Source: CAWEBF01 sp963807235
GTDB taxonomy: Bacteria > Acidobacteriota > Vicinamibacteria > Vicinamibacterales > UBA2999
Direction of reading: 5' to 3'
DNA length: 64,000 nucleotides
NCBI GenBank assembly: GCA_963807235.1
Contig: CAWEBF010000033.1
Span: 124,001-188,000 of the forward strand
Positions 18,718-28,307 of the stretch are shown here, in pieces. The stretch's first letter is position 1; the number at the start of each line of letters is the position of its first letter. The notes beneath the pieces are model-generated. The model saw only the letters and a list, made by a program, of their open reading frames with translations, did not search any database and was not told the origin of the DNA. A program made the position numbers and the translations under genes.

Positions 18718-19413
18718 GAGCGCCGATCCTGGGCGGGAGCGTGGTCGTCGCGCCACCGCAGAAAGCGCGCCGGCACGCCGGCCACGATCGCGAACGGCTC
18801 CACGTCGTCGGGTGACCACCGCGCCGGCGCCGACGATGGCGCCCTTGCCCACCGTGACGCCCGGCAGGATCACGGCGTTGACGCCGATGTCGGCCCAGGC
18901 GCAGATCCGCACCGGCTCGATCCCGAGGTCGGTTTCGATGATCGGAACGTCCACGGGATCCCCGGTGTGCTCCGAGCCCAGCACCTTGGCGCCGGAGCCC
19001 CACCCCACCGCCTCTTCGATCACCAGGTCCCTGGCATCCAGGTAGGCCTGCGGACCGATCCACGCCCGCGCGCCGATCACGCAGCGGCCGTCGAAGCGGC
19101 CCTGGATGAACGCCTGCTCGCCAATCACCACGCCGTCGCCGATCTCGAACGTCTCGGGGTGCCTGGCGATGGCCCCGCGTCCGATCCGCACGCCGTTGCC
19201 GAAGCTGCGAGCCAGCGCACGCCACGCGGCTCGGCGCATCACCGCGTCGGCCTCGTTGTCGCCGTGGGCGTGCTTGGCCGCCAGATCCAGAAGCGCTTCG
19301 CGCGTCAGGTCACGGCGCAGCCGATCGGCCAGCTCCAACTCGGTCGAGGGATCGGGCTCAACGGCCCGGCGCCCGTGCACCGCTGGGACCACGCGGCCGT
19401 CGGTGCTGTCCAC
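18714..19413 (-). CDS. Hexapeptide-repeat sugar acetyltransferase (frameshifted near the end)
   Basis: A left-handed beta-helix acyltransferase of about 233 residues. A helical N-terminus (ELADRLRRDLTREALLDLAA) leads into hexapeptide turns: FEIGDGVVIGEQAFI, CVIGARAWIGPQAYL, and VILPGVTVGKGAIVGAGAVV. After that, a base missing near 18812 shifts the frame away from the expected end (DDVEPFAIVAGVPARFLRW, stop at 18714). The GTG start at 19413 is two bases after the WbpE-like stop. It probably O- or N-acetylates a sugar in the glycan. Confidence 0.72.
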
Positions 19414-19415
19414 CG

Positions 19416-20528
19416 TCAGCCGCGCCGCGGCGCGGCCACCTCCGCGCGAAGCACCGACGCCACCTCGCCGATCTGCGCGGCGGTGAGCTCGGGATAGATG
19501 GGCAGCGACAACACCGCGCGCGCCGCCGCCTCGGCCACGGGGAAGGCGCCCTCGGCGTACCCGAGGTCGCGATACGCGGGCTGCAAGTGCACCGGGATGG
19601 GATAGTGCACGCCGGTTTGCACGCCGGCGTCGGACAGGCGGGCGCGCCAATGATCGCGGTCGGCCAGCTGCACGACGTAGAGGTGGTAGACGTGTCTCGC
19701 GCCGGCGCGTTCGACGGGCAGCGTCACGGACGTGCCCGCGAGTTGACGCGAGTACTCGGCGGCGTGCGCGCGACGCGCCTCGGTCCACCGCTCCATGTGC
19801 TTGAGCTTCACCCCCAGCACGGCGCCCTGGATGCCGTCCATGCGGTAGTTGAACGCGCGGTACCTGTGCTCGTAGCGGGTCTCCTCGCCCCACGCCCGAA
19901 GGAGGCGGATCTTGCGCGCCATCGCGGGATCGTTGGTGACGACGGCGCCGCCTTCTCCGTAGGCACCCAGGTTCTTGCCGGGATAGAAGCTGAAGCAGGC
20001 CACGTCGCCCATCGAGCCGCATCGGCGCCGGTAGTACTCGGATCCGTGCGCCTGCGCCGCATCCTCGATCACGATCAGCCCGTGCCGGCGCGCGATCGCG
20101 AGGATGGGGTCCATGTCGGCGGGCTGTCCGTAGAGATGCACGGGAATCACGGCCTTGGTCCGCGGCGTGATCGCGGCCTCGAACCTGGCCGGATCCATCG
20201 TCCAGTAATGGGGCTCGACATCCACCAGCACCGGCCGTGCGCCCACGTACTCGATGGCGGCGACGGTGGCGACGAACGTATAGGGGACGGTGATCACCTC
20301 GTCGCCGGGCCCGACACCGGCCGCCGCAAGCGCCAGGTGCAATGCGGCGGTGCCGCTGCTCACACCCACCGCCTCCGACGCGCCGCAGTACGCGGCGAAG
20401 TCGGTCTCGAACGCCGCCACGGCGGGACCGAGGATGAACTGCGCGTTCTCGAGGACCCGCGTCACGGCCGCCTCGATCTCGGGCTTGATCGACCGGTACT
20501 GTGCCTGCAGGTCCACCAGCGGAATCAT
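19416..20528 (-). CDS. wbpE: DegT-family aminotransferase, WbpE-like
   Basis: A 370-residue PLP aminotransferase. It has SSGTAALHLALAAAGVGPGD (about 55), VPYTFVATVAAIEYVGARPV (about 78), VIEDAAQAHGS (about 155) and the PLP Lys in FSFYPGKNLGAYGEGG (about 183). With the overlapping oxidoreductase and acetyltransferase it matches the WbpB-WbpE-WbpD trio that converts UDP-GlcNAc-uronic acid into UDP-2,3-diacetamido-2,3-dideoxyglucuronic acid. No UDP-GlcNAc 6-dehydrogenase (WbpA) is seen in the window, so that step must be encoded elsewhere. Confidence 0.85.
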   Translation of the reverse strand: MIPLVDLQAQYRSIKPEIEAAVTRVLENAQFILGPAVAAFETDFAAYCGASEAVGVSSGTAALHLALAAAGVGPGDEVITVPYTFVATVAAIEYVGARPVLVDVEPHYWTMDPARFEAAITPRTKAVIPVHLYGQPADMDPILAIARRHGLIVIEDAAQAHGSEYYRRRCGSMGDVACFSFYPGKNLGAYGEGGAVVTNDPAMARKIRLLRAWGEETRYEHRYRAFNYRMDGIQGAVLGVKLKHMERWTEARRAHAAEYSRQLAGTSVTLPVERAGARHVYHLYVVQLADRDHWRARLSDAGVQTGVHYPIPVHLQPAYRDLGYAEGAFPVAEAAARAVLSLPIYPELTAAQIGEVASVLRAEVAAPRRG

Positions 20529-21547
20529 GCGCCCACGGCCTCCACGCTGACCAGCTGCCCCTGACGTGCCATCGATTCGGTGGCGGCCTCCAACAGCCGT
20601 ACGACGCGAAGACCCGCGTGTCCGTCGGTCGTCGGCGTGACGCTTCCAGCGACGCACTCGACGAAGTGCGATGCCGCGACCGACAGCGCCTCGGTCACCG
20701 CGAGCTGCGGCGCCCACATGTCGCCCGTGCGATAGCCCACGAGCATCTGGTACCGGTTCTCGGGGCTCGGGTTCAGCGAGATGCCGCGGTCGTAGACCTT
20801 CACTTTCTCGCTGGCCTCCAGGTCGTCGAACATCACCATGCGCCTGCTGCCGCCGAGCAGCGTCCGCCGGACCTTCACGGGCGACAGCCAGTTCACGTGC
20901 ACGTGCGCGATCATGTTGCTCTCGAAGAACATGCTCAGGTACGCGATGTTCTGCGGCCGGCCGGCGACATGCGAGAGCCCGGTCGCCGAGACCGCCACGG
21001 GCCGCTGGTCGAGCACGTAGTCCATGATCGACAGATCGTGCACGGCCAGATCCCATACGACGTTCACGTCGTGCTGGAAGAGGCCCAGGTTGATGCGCAC
21101 CGAGTCGTAGTAGTAGATCTCGCCCAGCTCGCCGGCCTGCGTCAGCTCGCGCATCTTCCGCACGGCGCCGGTATAGACGAAGGTGTGATCCACCATCAGC
21201 ACGAGCTTCCGGGCCGCCGCCTCGTCGATGAGCCGTGCCGCCTGCTGGCTGGATGACGCCATCGGCTTCTCCACCAGCACGTGCTTGCCCGCGCGCAGTG
21301 CCTGCATCGCCAGGTCGAAGTGCTGTTCGACAGGCGTGGCAATGACCACGGCGTCAACCGATGGGTCGTTGCACAGCTCGGCTGGCGAGCCGGTGACTGT
21401 GATGGCCGGGTACCGCCGCTGGACCTGCTGCAGCCTCTCGGACTGGTGGTCGCACACGGCCCGCACGGCGGCGCCGCGGCATTCGCTGAAATTGCGGACC
21501 AGGTTCGGCCCCCAGTAGCCATAGCCGATCACGCCGATCCCGATCAT
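20525..21547 (-). CDS. wbpB: Gfo/Idh/MocA-family oxidoreductase, WbpB-like
   Basis: A 340-residue NAD(P)-dependent sugar oxidoreductase. The Rossmann motif is GVIGYGYWGPNLVRNF (about 5-20) and the conserved lysine is in HVLVEKPMASS (about 92). The second half (GEIYYYDSVRINLG, VWDLAVHDLSIMDY) is the alpha/beta substrate domain. It would oxidise C3 of UDP-GlcNAcA before transamination by the neighbouring DegT enzyme. Both ends overlap neighbours by four bases. Confidence 0.87.
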   Translation of the reverse strand: MIGIGVIGYGYWGPNLVRNFSECRGAAVRAVCDHQSERLQQVQRRYPAITVTGSPAELCNDPSVDAVVIATPVEQHFDLAMQALRAGKHVLVEKPMASSSQQAARLIDEAAARKLVLMVDHTFVYTGAVRKMRELTQAGELGEIYYYDSVRINLGLFQHDVNVVWDLAVHDLSIMDYVLDQRPVAVSATGLSHVAGRPQNIAYLSMFFESNMIAHVHVNWLSPVKVRRTLLGGSRRMVMFDDLEASEKVKVYDRGISLNPSPENRYQMLVGYRTGDMWAPQLAVTEALSVAASHFVECVAGSVTPTTDGHAGLRVVRLLEAATESMARQGQLVSVEAVGA

Positions 21548-22026
21548 GCGGGCGTCCCGTCCTCTCGCCGAACCAGCACACGCGCCGGCACGCCGGCGAC
21601 CGTCGCGCCCGCAGCCACGTCCGCGGTGACCACGGCCCCGGCCCCCACGAGCGCGCCCTCACCGATCGTGACGCCGCACAAGACCACTGCGCCGCTGCCA
21701 ATCGACGCCCCACGGCGCACGAACGTCGGCTGCACCGTCCAATCCGCTTCCGTCTGAAGACGCCCGTCCGTGGCCGCGCGCGGATACCGATCGTTGATGA
21801 ACATCACGCCGTGGCCCACGAAGACCTCGTCCTCGATGGTCACGCCCTCGCACACGAACGTGTGCGACGACACCTTGCACCGGCGGCCGACGACCGCGTT
21901 CTTCTGGATCTCCACGAACGTGCCAATCTTCGTCCCGGCGCCGATCCGGCAGCCGTACAGGTTCACGAGATCGCGATGGTGGATGATCACGCCCTCCTCG
22001 AGAACGACGTCTGACGCTACTGCCAT
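21544..22026 (-). CDS. wbpD: Hexapeptide acetyltransferase, WbpD-like
   Basis: A 160-residue left-handed beta-helix acetyltransferase. Hexapeptide turns run from VVLEEGVIIHHRD through GCRIGAGTKIGTFVEI, FVCEGVTIEDEVFVGHGVMF and GASIGSGAVVLCGVTIGEGA. The length and the NDRYPRA loop fit WbpD, which acetylates the 3-amino group of UDP-GlcNAc(3NH2)A. The start ATG at 22026 lies inside the tail of the upstream oxygenase-like gene, and its stop overlaps the oxidoreductase start. Confidence 0.82.
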   Translation of the reverse strand: MAVASDVVLEEGVIIHHRDLVNLYGCRIGAGTKIGTFVEIQKNAVVGRRCKVSSHTFVCEGVTIEDEVFVGHGVMFINDRYPRAATDGRLQTEADWTVQPTFVRRGASIGSGAVVLCGVTIGEGALVGAGAVVTADVAAGATVAGVPARVLVRREDGTPA

Positions 22027-23079
22027 GGGGAGGGCGTGGCCGGACCTTGCTCCTGCGGCCGTTCCCCTTTCGGCGTGAACAGTTCCGCCCACGGCGCCCG
22101 TGCCTCCTCTGGAAGGCCGGCGAGCAGCCGTTTCAGCGCGCCATCGTCGGGCTTGATGTAGAACTGATACGCGTAGCGTTCCTTGAGGGGCGCTTCACGC
22201 GGCAGCGTGGCGCCGTGCGCCGCCCCCGAGTTGACGAACGCCAGCATGGTGTTCGGCGTGTACGGCACTGTGGACGCCACCGTGCACGAGAGCCCGTGCT
22301 GTTCGGGAAAATAGGTCTTGATTCCGGCCGACACGAACCCGCGATCGACCGTGAAGAGCTGCGTGCCGTACGACGGATCGTCGCCGGGCCTGTGCGAAGT
22401 AGACCAGGCCGGTGATCACCACGCGCTTCGGATCGAGGTGCGGCTGCAGCGAATAGCCAGGGCGCCGCAGCTGGATGCGGCCGGCGAAGCTGCGATGGGG
22501 AATGGCCGCCGCACGCTCGCCGAACTCCGGTCCCCCGGTTTCCGCGTAGTGGGCAGCGACAGCCGGCGCCAGCCGCTGCAGAAGCGCCGAGGCCAGCACG
22601 CCTCCCACGAGGTCGTCATCGAAGAAACGCCAGACCAGACGCGACAGGGCGGGGGCCGTGTCGAGGGCGCCCATCTCGAAGTCCTGCTTCACCGGGTCGC
22701 GGTCCTGGAACACCTCCACGGGTGGCATCGCCCGCAGCAGCAGGGCATAGACGTCCGCCGGCAACAGGTTTTCGATCACCAGGTGCGGCATCGGGTGCGT
22801 CCGCACTTCGGCGTCCGCGACCGCTTGGGCCACGTGGGAGCCGATGGCGTGGCGATCCAGGCGCGACCGGACGGCTTCGATGTCCGGCGCATCGCGCCGA
22901 TCGAGCTCCGCCACCAGCAGATCGCGATAGCCGCGACGGAGCGTCGCGATTTCGGCTCGCAGGTCGGTCAACGATGCCTCGAGCCGGGCCGACGACGCCG
23001 CGACGTCCTCGTTCCAGCTTCGCCGGGCATCCTTGAGGAACAGCCCACGCAAACGCGGATACAGCAGTCGTGCCAGCAC
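22017..23079 (-). CDS. 2-oxoglutarate/Fe(II) oxygenase-like protein (frameshifted)
   Basis: The N-terminal 60 residues look like a helical coiled segment (EASLTDLRAEIATLRRGYRD). The catalytic part has a possible iron-binding HxD in YSLQPHLDPKRVVITGLVYF (about 225) and a distal His in FVNSGAAHGATL, the pattern of cupin-fold 2OG-Fe(II) hydroxylases. The frame is lost near 22397; with one base removed YFAQ joins PGDDPSYGTQLFTVD and the protein ends at 22017. The role in the locus is unclear: it may hydroxylate a sugar or lipid. The family call rests on two motifs. Confidence 0.55.
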
Positions 23080-23088
23080 GGACGTAGC

Positions 23089-24171
23089 TTACAACCCCAT
23101 CCGATCGAGCGCGCGCAGGTCGAGCGGCGTGAACTCCGCGGCCTTGACGAGCGCTCCCGCTTGACGCGCGACGAGCAGGTGCGGCGCGATCAAGCGATCG
23201 TCGTCATAGACCGCGACGGTGGGCACCCCCAGGAACGGCGCCAGCCACGCGAGCCCTCCGCACGTTCCCAGGAAGTACCGCGAGCGGGCGATGAGCGCCA
23301 CTTGTTCCCCGAGATTGTTGCGCGGGTTCATCCCGGCGCCCACGCTGACGACGCCTTCCAGGCCGTTCAGGTCGAGGCTCCGGTGCTCGTCGAGGCCAGG
23401 GTCGTAGTCGAGCAGGACCACCGGCGCCACGCGCGCCGCCTGGGCGACGAGCGAGCGGACAGCGCGAGCCGACTGGGGCGACGTGGCGAGCGCGGGGCCG
23501 GCGTACAGCCTGGCCGCGATGAACTCTCGCGGGAGGCCCTGCGTGGCGGGCGCCGGAAGGTCGGCCGTCAGCGTGTGCCGGACGTGCCGCCACAGGACAT
23601 CAAGAGGCAGGTTGCCGTACCAGACGTTGCGAAAGAGGCCAAAGAGCAGCGACGGATGCAACAGGGGCCCGGCGGAGGCGCCGACCCTCGCCCGTGCACG
23701 CTGGGCCAGTTCCCGGTCGAACGCACCGGCCTCGGACTGCTTCTGCCCGCCGCCTTCATGCTCGGCACGCCGCTCGGCGTTCCGCGCGGCGACGTCCTGC
23801 GGCGTGGCAAGGTCGAAGAGGTCCACGTAGGCGCCGGCCATCGGGCGGTACAGCTCGTCGAGCCCGCCGCGCGACACCACGATCAGGCGCTCGCGGGGCA
23901 CGCCGTGCGCATCCTGGAACCAGCGCAGGAACGGGATCCAGTACAGCACCTCGTATCCCACCTCGGCCAGCCACGGCCCGACCACGATCGGACCGGAGCC
24001 CGCGGCCACCTCCGCGATCCGCCGATCGATGGCCTCGGCCTCGTCTCGGAACGCCTGGTGCTCCCGCTCTCGTCCGCTGCGGCGCGCGTACCGCACCAGC
24101 GGCTTGTGAGCCGACTGGAGCCGCCGGGCGGCCTTCGCGCCGAGATTGCGGAGCGCGTCACCGGCGCTCAT
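23089..24171 (-). CDS. Family A glycosyltransferase-like protein, copy A1
   Basis: A 360-residue member of a family found five times here. Shared landmarks are VVGPWLAEVGYEVLYWIPFL (about 62-81), LIVVSRGGLDELY, LLHPSLLFGLF, the MNPRNNLGEQVALIARSRYF region (about 285) and FLGTCGGLAWLAPFLGVPT. A basic helical N-terminus precedes the core. The C-terminal half looks like a GT-B donor-binding domain, so a glycosyltransferase role is inferred; I do not recognise a named family. It overlaps the upstream small gene by four bases. Confidence 0.6.
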   Translation of the reverse strand: MSAGDALRNLGAKAARRLQSAHKPLVRYARRSGREREHQAFRDEAEAIDRRIAEVAAGSGPIVVGPWLAEVGYEVLYWIPFLRWFQDAHGVPRERLIVVSRGGLDELYRPMAGAYVDLFDLATPQDVAARNAERRAEHEGGGQKQSEAGAFDRELAQRARARVGASAGPLLHPSLLFGLFRNVWYGNLPLDVLWRHVRHTLTADLPAPATQGLPREFIAARLYAGPALATSPQSARAVRSLVAQAARVAPVVLLDYDPGLDEHRSLDLNGLEGVVSVGAGMNPRNNLGEQVALIARSRYFLGTCGGLAWLAPFLGVPTVAVYDDDRLIAPHLLVARQAGALVKAAEFTPLDLRALDRMGL

Positions 24172-24659
24172 GATTGAACCGTCCTGCTCGTCACCGCGCG
24201 CAGCGCCTCACCAGGCTCGCAGCCCAGTTGGCGGTCGCCCGCCAGCACGTCCGCGACATCCTGGGCCTCGAGGTCAACCGCCAGGCACACCAAGTGACGC
24301 CGGGTCTCCCCTTCTCCGATGACGCCGCGAAGATCGAGCAGCCGCAACAGAGCCCCTTCGCGGCTCCACACCGCGGCCTCGAGCCCTGTTGCTTGTCGCA
24401 CCGAGGACGAGATGATCTCCGGACGAACCGGCCACAATTGGCTCATCTGCTCGCCGGCCTGCATGAGCCTCAGCATTTCCGCCGCGTTCCCCGCGGCGGC
24501 GGCCTCGGCGACGTTCAGGAGGGGTCCGCCCGAGAACGGCGTGTGGCCGGACAAGTCGAGCACGGAAAATGCGGCCACGATCAGCGTCCCCAGGCAGGCG
24601 GGCACGTAAACCGCCGCGGCAACCAGCGGCAGGCCAACGAAGGCCCTAGTCAATCCCAA
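24168..24659 (-). CDS. Small protein with one membrane helix and ankyrin-like segment
   Basis: A 163-residue protein, probably from a TTG start that overlaps the upstream membrane-protein stop. An N-terminal hydrophobic helix (LVAAAVYVPACLGTLIVAAF) is followed by helical pairs such as NVAEAAAAGNAAEMLRLMQA that resemble ankyrin repeats. I do not recognise a function. It is translationally linked to the polytopic membrane protein before it and A1 after it. Confidence 0.45.
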   Translation of the reverse strand: MGLTRAFVGLPLVAAAVYVPACLGTLIVAAFSVLDLSGHTPFSGGPLLNVAEAAAAGNAAEMLRLMQAGEQMSQLWPVRPEIISSSVRQATGLEAAVWSREGALLRLLDLRGVIGEGETRRHLVCLAVDLEAQDVADVLAGDRQLGCEPGEALRAVTSRTVQS

Positions 24660-26064
24660 GGACCTCCATCAAGTCGCTGGACACCGAATCGCGTGCGGGC
24701 AGCCTCAGCACGGCGTCGGCCTCGAGGCGGCGCTTCAGCTCGGCGCCGGCTGGCGAAAACGTCATGCCCTGTTCCTCGATCCACTGGTCAGCGTAGGCCC
24801 AGTCGTTCCGTGCGGTCTCCGCCTCGGCGCGAAGGGCCGCGTGCAGGTGGAGGCCGCGAATGGCCCACGCGCTCGACAGCGTGAGCAACAGGATCCCCAC
24901 GGCCGCCGAACGCAGGCGCGCGGCGTGGGATGTCTCCTGGATCAGCCGCCGCACGGCGACTGTCAGCGCGAGGGCAAAGAAAGCCCCGGCAGGGCTGAGA
25001 ATCACGTCTTTTGAGTAGGCGAACCCGATGGCGGCGTTGGCTGCGGCCACAGCCAGGAACACGGCCACGATCCGATCGTCAACATCGAGCGACCACGCCC
25101 GCCAGGCAGAACGGCGAGCCCACAGGTAGCCGGCGATGAGACACGTGCTCCCCGCCGCCGCGGCAACCCCGGCCAGTTCGGCCACGGTGACCTCGCCCGC
25201 GCGCACCGCGGCTGTCACCGCCCACACGCCGCTCCGCGGCTCGGCAAAGAAGATCGAGCTGAGGGCCGACAGCACGTTGTAGGCGTAGAAGAGCACGGGG
25301 TTCCCACCGAAGCGCGCCAGGAGCTCATCGGGGTCGAGCACCGAGAACCCGAATCCCGAGCTGCGCTCGGTCAGCCCAGGCGCTCCGACGTCGAGCACCA
25401 GAAAGCGGAGGGCGAAGTAGCCGCCGACGAGCGCCACTTGCACCCACGTTCCGGCCCTGGAGACACCCGTGGCGCCTGCCATTCGAGCCGCTACGACGAC
25501 GACGCCGACCAGGAGTCCGCTCTCTACCGTCAGCGCCGCGAACACGAGGAGTATTGCCGCGGCCACATCTCGCCATCTGGCCGACGGGCCCAGCGCCACC
25601 GCGGCTGCGGCATACACGCAGAGCAGAATGGTCATGAACGTGTTCACCGGAAACGCTTCGACGACGGTGCCCACGAACGTGTGACCGCCCACGAGCGCGG
25701 TGAGGCCCATCGGCACGGAGGCCGCGCCCGCCGGTGTCACTGGTTGAACGAGCCGGAGATACAGCCAGGAAAGGAGCGCGACCTGCAGAACGTGCCATCC
25801 ACGGAACCACGTGAAGTAGTCGCCACCCGACAGCATGAGCAGCACCTTCAGGTGTGCCCAGAGAAACGGCCGCAGGAACGACGCCTGGAAGAACTCCCCA
25901 TAGACCAGCTCCCCGAGCGGCACGCTCTGAGCCTTGGCCATGTTGCCCAGGCTGTCGCTCAATTGGACGGGCAGCCCCAGGAGGGCGTAGCCCAGCCCGA
26001 AAACGACCACGGCCGCGTAGGCCGCGGCCAGGACGGTCCACGGATTAGGGCGGCCCGATGTCAC
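24646..26064 (-). CDS. Polytopic membrane protein, possible GT-C-type glycosyltransferase
   Basis: A 472-residue protein with about ten hydrophobic helices (for example VLAAAYAAVVVFGLGYALLG and FFALALTVAVRRLI) and a charged C-terminal tail. The first extracytoplasmic loop has QLSDSLGNMAKAQ, where GT-C enzymes often carry an acidic residue. No Wzx, Wzy or known polymerase motif stands out. It could glycosylate the chain outside the membrane, but this is only inferred from topology and context. The GTG start is four bases after the methyltransferase stop. Confidence 0.5.
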   Translation of the reverse strand: MTSGRPNPWTVLAAAYAAVVVFGLGYALLGLPVQLSDSLGNMAKAQSVPLGELVYGEFFQASFLRPFLWAHLKVLLMLSGGDYFTWFRGWHVLQVALLSWLYLRLVQPVTPAGAASVPMGLTALVGGHTFVGTVVEAFPVNTFMTILLCVYAAAAVALGPSARWRDVAAAILLVFAALTVESGLLVGVVVVAARMAGATGVSRAGTWVQVALVGGYFALRFLVLDVGAPGLTERSSGFGFSVLDPDELLARFGGNPVLFYAYNVLSALSSIFFAEPRSGVWAVTAAVRAGEVTVAELAGVAAAAGSTCLIAGYLWARRSAWRAWSLDVDDRIVAVFLAVAAANAAIGFAYSKDVILSPAGAFFALALTVAVRRLIQETSHAARLRSAAVGILLLTLSSAWAIRGLHLHAALRAEAETARNDWAYADQWIEEQGMTFSPAGAELKRRLEADAVLRLPARDSVSSDLMEVLGID

Positions 26065-26068
26065 ACGT

Positions 26069-26731
26069 TCACACCTTCTCCAGCACGAGGACGCGGCCTT
26101 TCCTGCCCCAGTCCATCCGCGCTTCCAGGTCCGGCCTCGAGCGGCAGCCATCCAGCACGAACATCAGCCGCAGCAAGTCCTTGTTGAGGAGCGTGATGTG
26201 CGAGGGATCCAGATCGTCGCTCGTGTTGAAGTCGAGGAGCGTCGGCGGGTTGGGGTGGAACCGCGTCGTGATGTAGATGAACTTCGAGGTCAGACGCACC
26301 ATGTTGGAGACGGCCTTCTTCACCTCGAGCACCGTCAGATGCTCCAGCACTTCGCGGCAGATGACGAGGTCATAGGAGCCGTCGGCTTTGATCGACGTGT
26401 CCGACGCGTCGCCAATCGCGATTCGATCCCTGACCTCCGGCGTCGCCAGCTTCAGGCTCATCTCGTTGTAGTCGATCCCGTCGGCCTCGACGCCGACCTC
26501 CTGCAGCAGGTGCATCAGCGCGCCGGGGCCGCAGCCGAGGTCGATCACCCGCTTCGGCTGGAAGACGTCCCTGATGAGCTGCGGGTTCTTCGCCTCGATG
26601 CGCCGGCGGGTCTCGAGCGAGTAGTTGTTGTCGCCGGCGCGCCATTCGCCCAGCCAGTAGTTCTCGTCGTAGTGTTGCTGCCCTGTCGGCTTCTGCGCGA
26701 AGACGGCGGCCTCGAACTCGGTGATGGTCAT
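26069..26731 (-). CDS. Class I SAM-dependent methyltransferase
   Basis: A 220-residue methyltransferase. SAM-binding motif I is VIDLGCGPGALMHLL (about 62), an acidic residue follows in ADGIDYNEMS, and motif post-II is YDLVICREVLEHL (about 120). It likely methylates a sugar hydroxyl or a small intermediate. Its ATG overlaps the nucleotidyltransferase stop by four bases. Confidence 0.8.
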   Translation of the reverse strand: MTITEFEAAVFAQKPTGQQHYDENYWLGEWRAGDNNYSLETRRRIEAKNPQLIRDVFQPKRVIDLGCGPGALMHLLQEVGVEADGIDYNEMSLKLATPEVRDRIAIGDASDTSIKADGSYDLVICREVLEHLTVLEVKKAVSNMVRLTSKFIYITTRFHPNPPTLLDFNTSDDLDPSHITLLNKDLLRLMFVLDGCRSRPDLEARMDWGRKGRVLVLEKV

Positions 26732-27174
26732 CGTGGGTCCTGTTGGGCGAAGTAGTCCTTGAGCAGCCGGCTGGACGAGGCGAGCACGGTGTCGAGGTAC
26801 ACGATCTCGATGCCGTGTTCCCGGCAGATGACGTCCTGCTCGGGCGGCAGGCCGCGTTCGCGCCAGTCGCTTCCCTTGACGTAGTAGCGCGGGCGCAACT
26901 GCCGCAGGACGGACTCGGTGTCGATCTGGTAGATGTGCACGTAGTCGATGTAGCGGATCGCGTCGATGACCGCCGCGCGCTGCGTTTCGGTCAGGAGCGG
27001 AGGATGCTTGGTGCGGACGTAGCGGTCGGACGCGACGTTGCACAACACCGGCACACCCAGCCCGCGCGCGGCCTTGAAATACTCGATGTGACCGTGGTGC
27101 AGCGGGTCGAACGCGCCGTCCACCATCGCCACGAGCCCGCGGTACTCGGACAGCTGTTCGAAGGTCAGGATCAC
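26728..27174 (-). CDS. Cytidylyl/adenylyltransferase (TagD/RfaE C-domain type)
   Basis: A 148-residue nucleotidyltransferase. The HxGH signature is GAFDPLHHGHIEYFKAA (about 21-37), and KGSDWRERGL (about 103) and LASSSRLLKDY (about 132) fit the later conserved parts, although the usual ISST motif is diverged. Such enzymes make CDP-glycerol, ADP- or GDP-heptose or CDP-alcohols. GTG at 27174 overlaps the epimerase stop. CDP-glycerol would fit the TagF-like look of family B, but that is speculative. Confidence 0.72.
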   Translation of the reverse strand: MILTFEQLSEYRGLVAMVDGAFDPLHHGHIEYFKAARGLGVPVLCNVASDRYVRTKHPPLLTETQRAAVIDAIRYIDYVHIYQIDTESVLRQLRPRYYVKGSDWRERGLPPEQDVICREHGIEIVYLDTVLASSSRLLKDYFAQQDPR

Positions 27175-28307
27175 GACTTGATCAGCAGTCCCTTCTGCTG
27201 GAGCTCCTCGTAGGCCTTCTCGAAGAAGTCGGCGGCGACGTCGGGGGTCGTCCTGGCCCACTCGACCAGCTCCGCGAACCCTTGCTCGAGCGACACCTTC
27301 GGCGAGAAACCCAGCTGCGCGCGGGCGCGGCCGATATCGGCGGTGTTGTGGCGGATGTCGAACGTCCGGCCGACCCCGGTCACCTGCGGCTCGATCTCGC
27401 TGCCGAGGATGCCCTTCAGCCGCCGGGCGATGTCCAGAATGGTCACCGTGTCGCCGGAGCCGACGTTCACCGGCAGGTAGTCCGCGCCCGGCTTCTCGAG
27501 CATCAGCACCAGGCAGTCCACGACGTCGTGAATGGACACGAAGTCGCGCAGCTGGCCACCGTCCTCGAAGACCACCGGCTGCTTCCCGTTCAGCAGCCGG
27601 CTGAGCCAGATGGCGGCCACGCCCGCGTAGGGATTGCTCAGGCTCTGGCGCGGGCCGTAGACGTTGAAGAACCGCGGCGCCACGGCGGGAATGCCGTAGG
27701 TCTTGCCGATGAGGAGCACCATCTCCTCCTGGTGGTATTTCGTCATCGAGTAGATGTTGTCGCGATAGAGCGCCTTGTCCTCAGGCGTCGGCACCGAGCG
27801 CACGTGCTCGCGGCACAGGGGGCACCGCTGTTCCCAGTCTCGGGCGGCCAGCTGCTCCGCCGGGCGGATGCCGGGCGCGACGGGACCGTGCGTCGCGCAC
27901 GCGTACGCACCCTCGCCGTAGACGCCGATCGACGAGGCCACCAGCACCTTCTCCACGTGATGCTTGGCGTTCACGAGGATGTCGAGCAGCACCGACGTGC
28001 CGCGCGTGTTCACGTCCACGTAGCGGTCCACCTGGTACATGCTCTGGCCGACGCCCACGGCCGCGGCGAAGTGCACGACGCCGTCGGCGGCGAGGACCAG
28101 CGGCTCGAAGACGGCCCGGTCGCGCACGTCTCCCTGAACGTAGTGGGCCTTCGGGTTCGCGTAGCTGGGCCAGCGCCCCGAGCGATGGACCTGGGGCTCC
28201 AGGATGTCGAGCACGGTCACCTGGTATTCGCGGGCCACCAGCGCGTCCACGAGGTGCGAGCCGATGTAGCCGGCTCCACCGGTGACGAGGATCTGTCGGA
28301 GGCTCAT
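27171..28307 (-). CDS. NAD-dependent epimerase, dTDP-rhamnose 4-epimerase-like
   Basis: A 378-residue extended SDR. The cofactor site is ILVTGGAGYIGSHLVDAL (about 6-23), the catalytic pair is YSMTKYHQE (about 203), and RFFNVYGPRQ and FEDGGQLRDFVSIHDV follow. An insertion with AARDWEQRCPLCREHVRS (about 165-190) carries a CxxC that may bind zinc. This insertion is typical of dTDP-L-rhamnose 4-epimerases and a few relatives. ATG overlaps the A2 stop. Product could be dTDP-6-deoxy-L-talose, inferred from the insertion only. Confidence 0.75.
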   Translation of the reverse strand: MSLRQILVTGGAGYIGSHLVDALVAREYQVTVLDILEPQVHRSGRWPSYANPKAHYVQGDVRDRAVFEPLVLAADGVVHFAAAVGVGQSMYQVDRYVDVNTRGTSVLLDILVNAKHHVEKVLVASSIGVYGEGAYACATHGPVAPGIRPAEQLAARDWEQRCPLCREHVRSVPTPEDKALYRDNIYSMTKYHQEEMVLLIGKTYGIPAVAPRFFNVYGPRQSLSNPYAGVAAIWLSRLLNGKQPVVFEDGGQLRDFVSIHDVVDCLVLMLEKPGADYLPVNVGSGDTVTILDIARRLKGILGSEIEPQVTGVGRTFDIRHNTADIGRARAQLGFSPKVSLEQGFAELVEWARTTPDVAADFFEKAYEELQQKGLLIKS

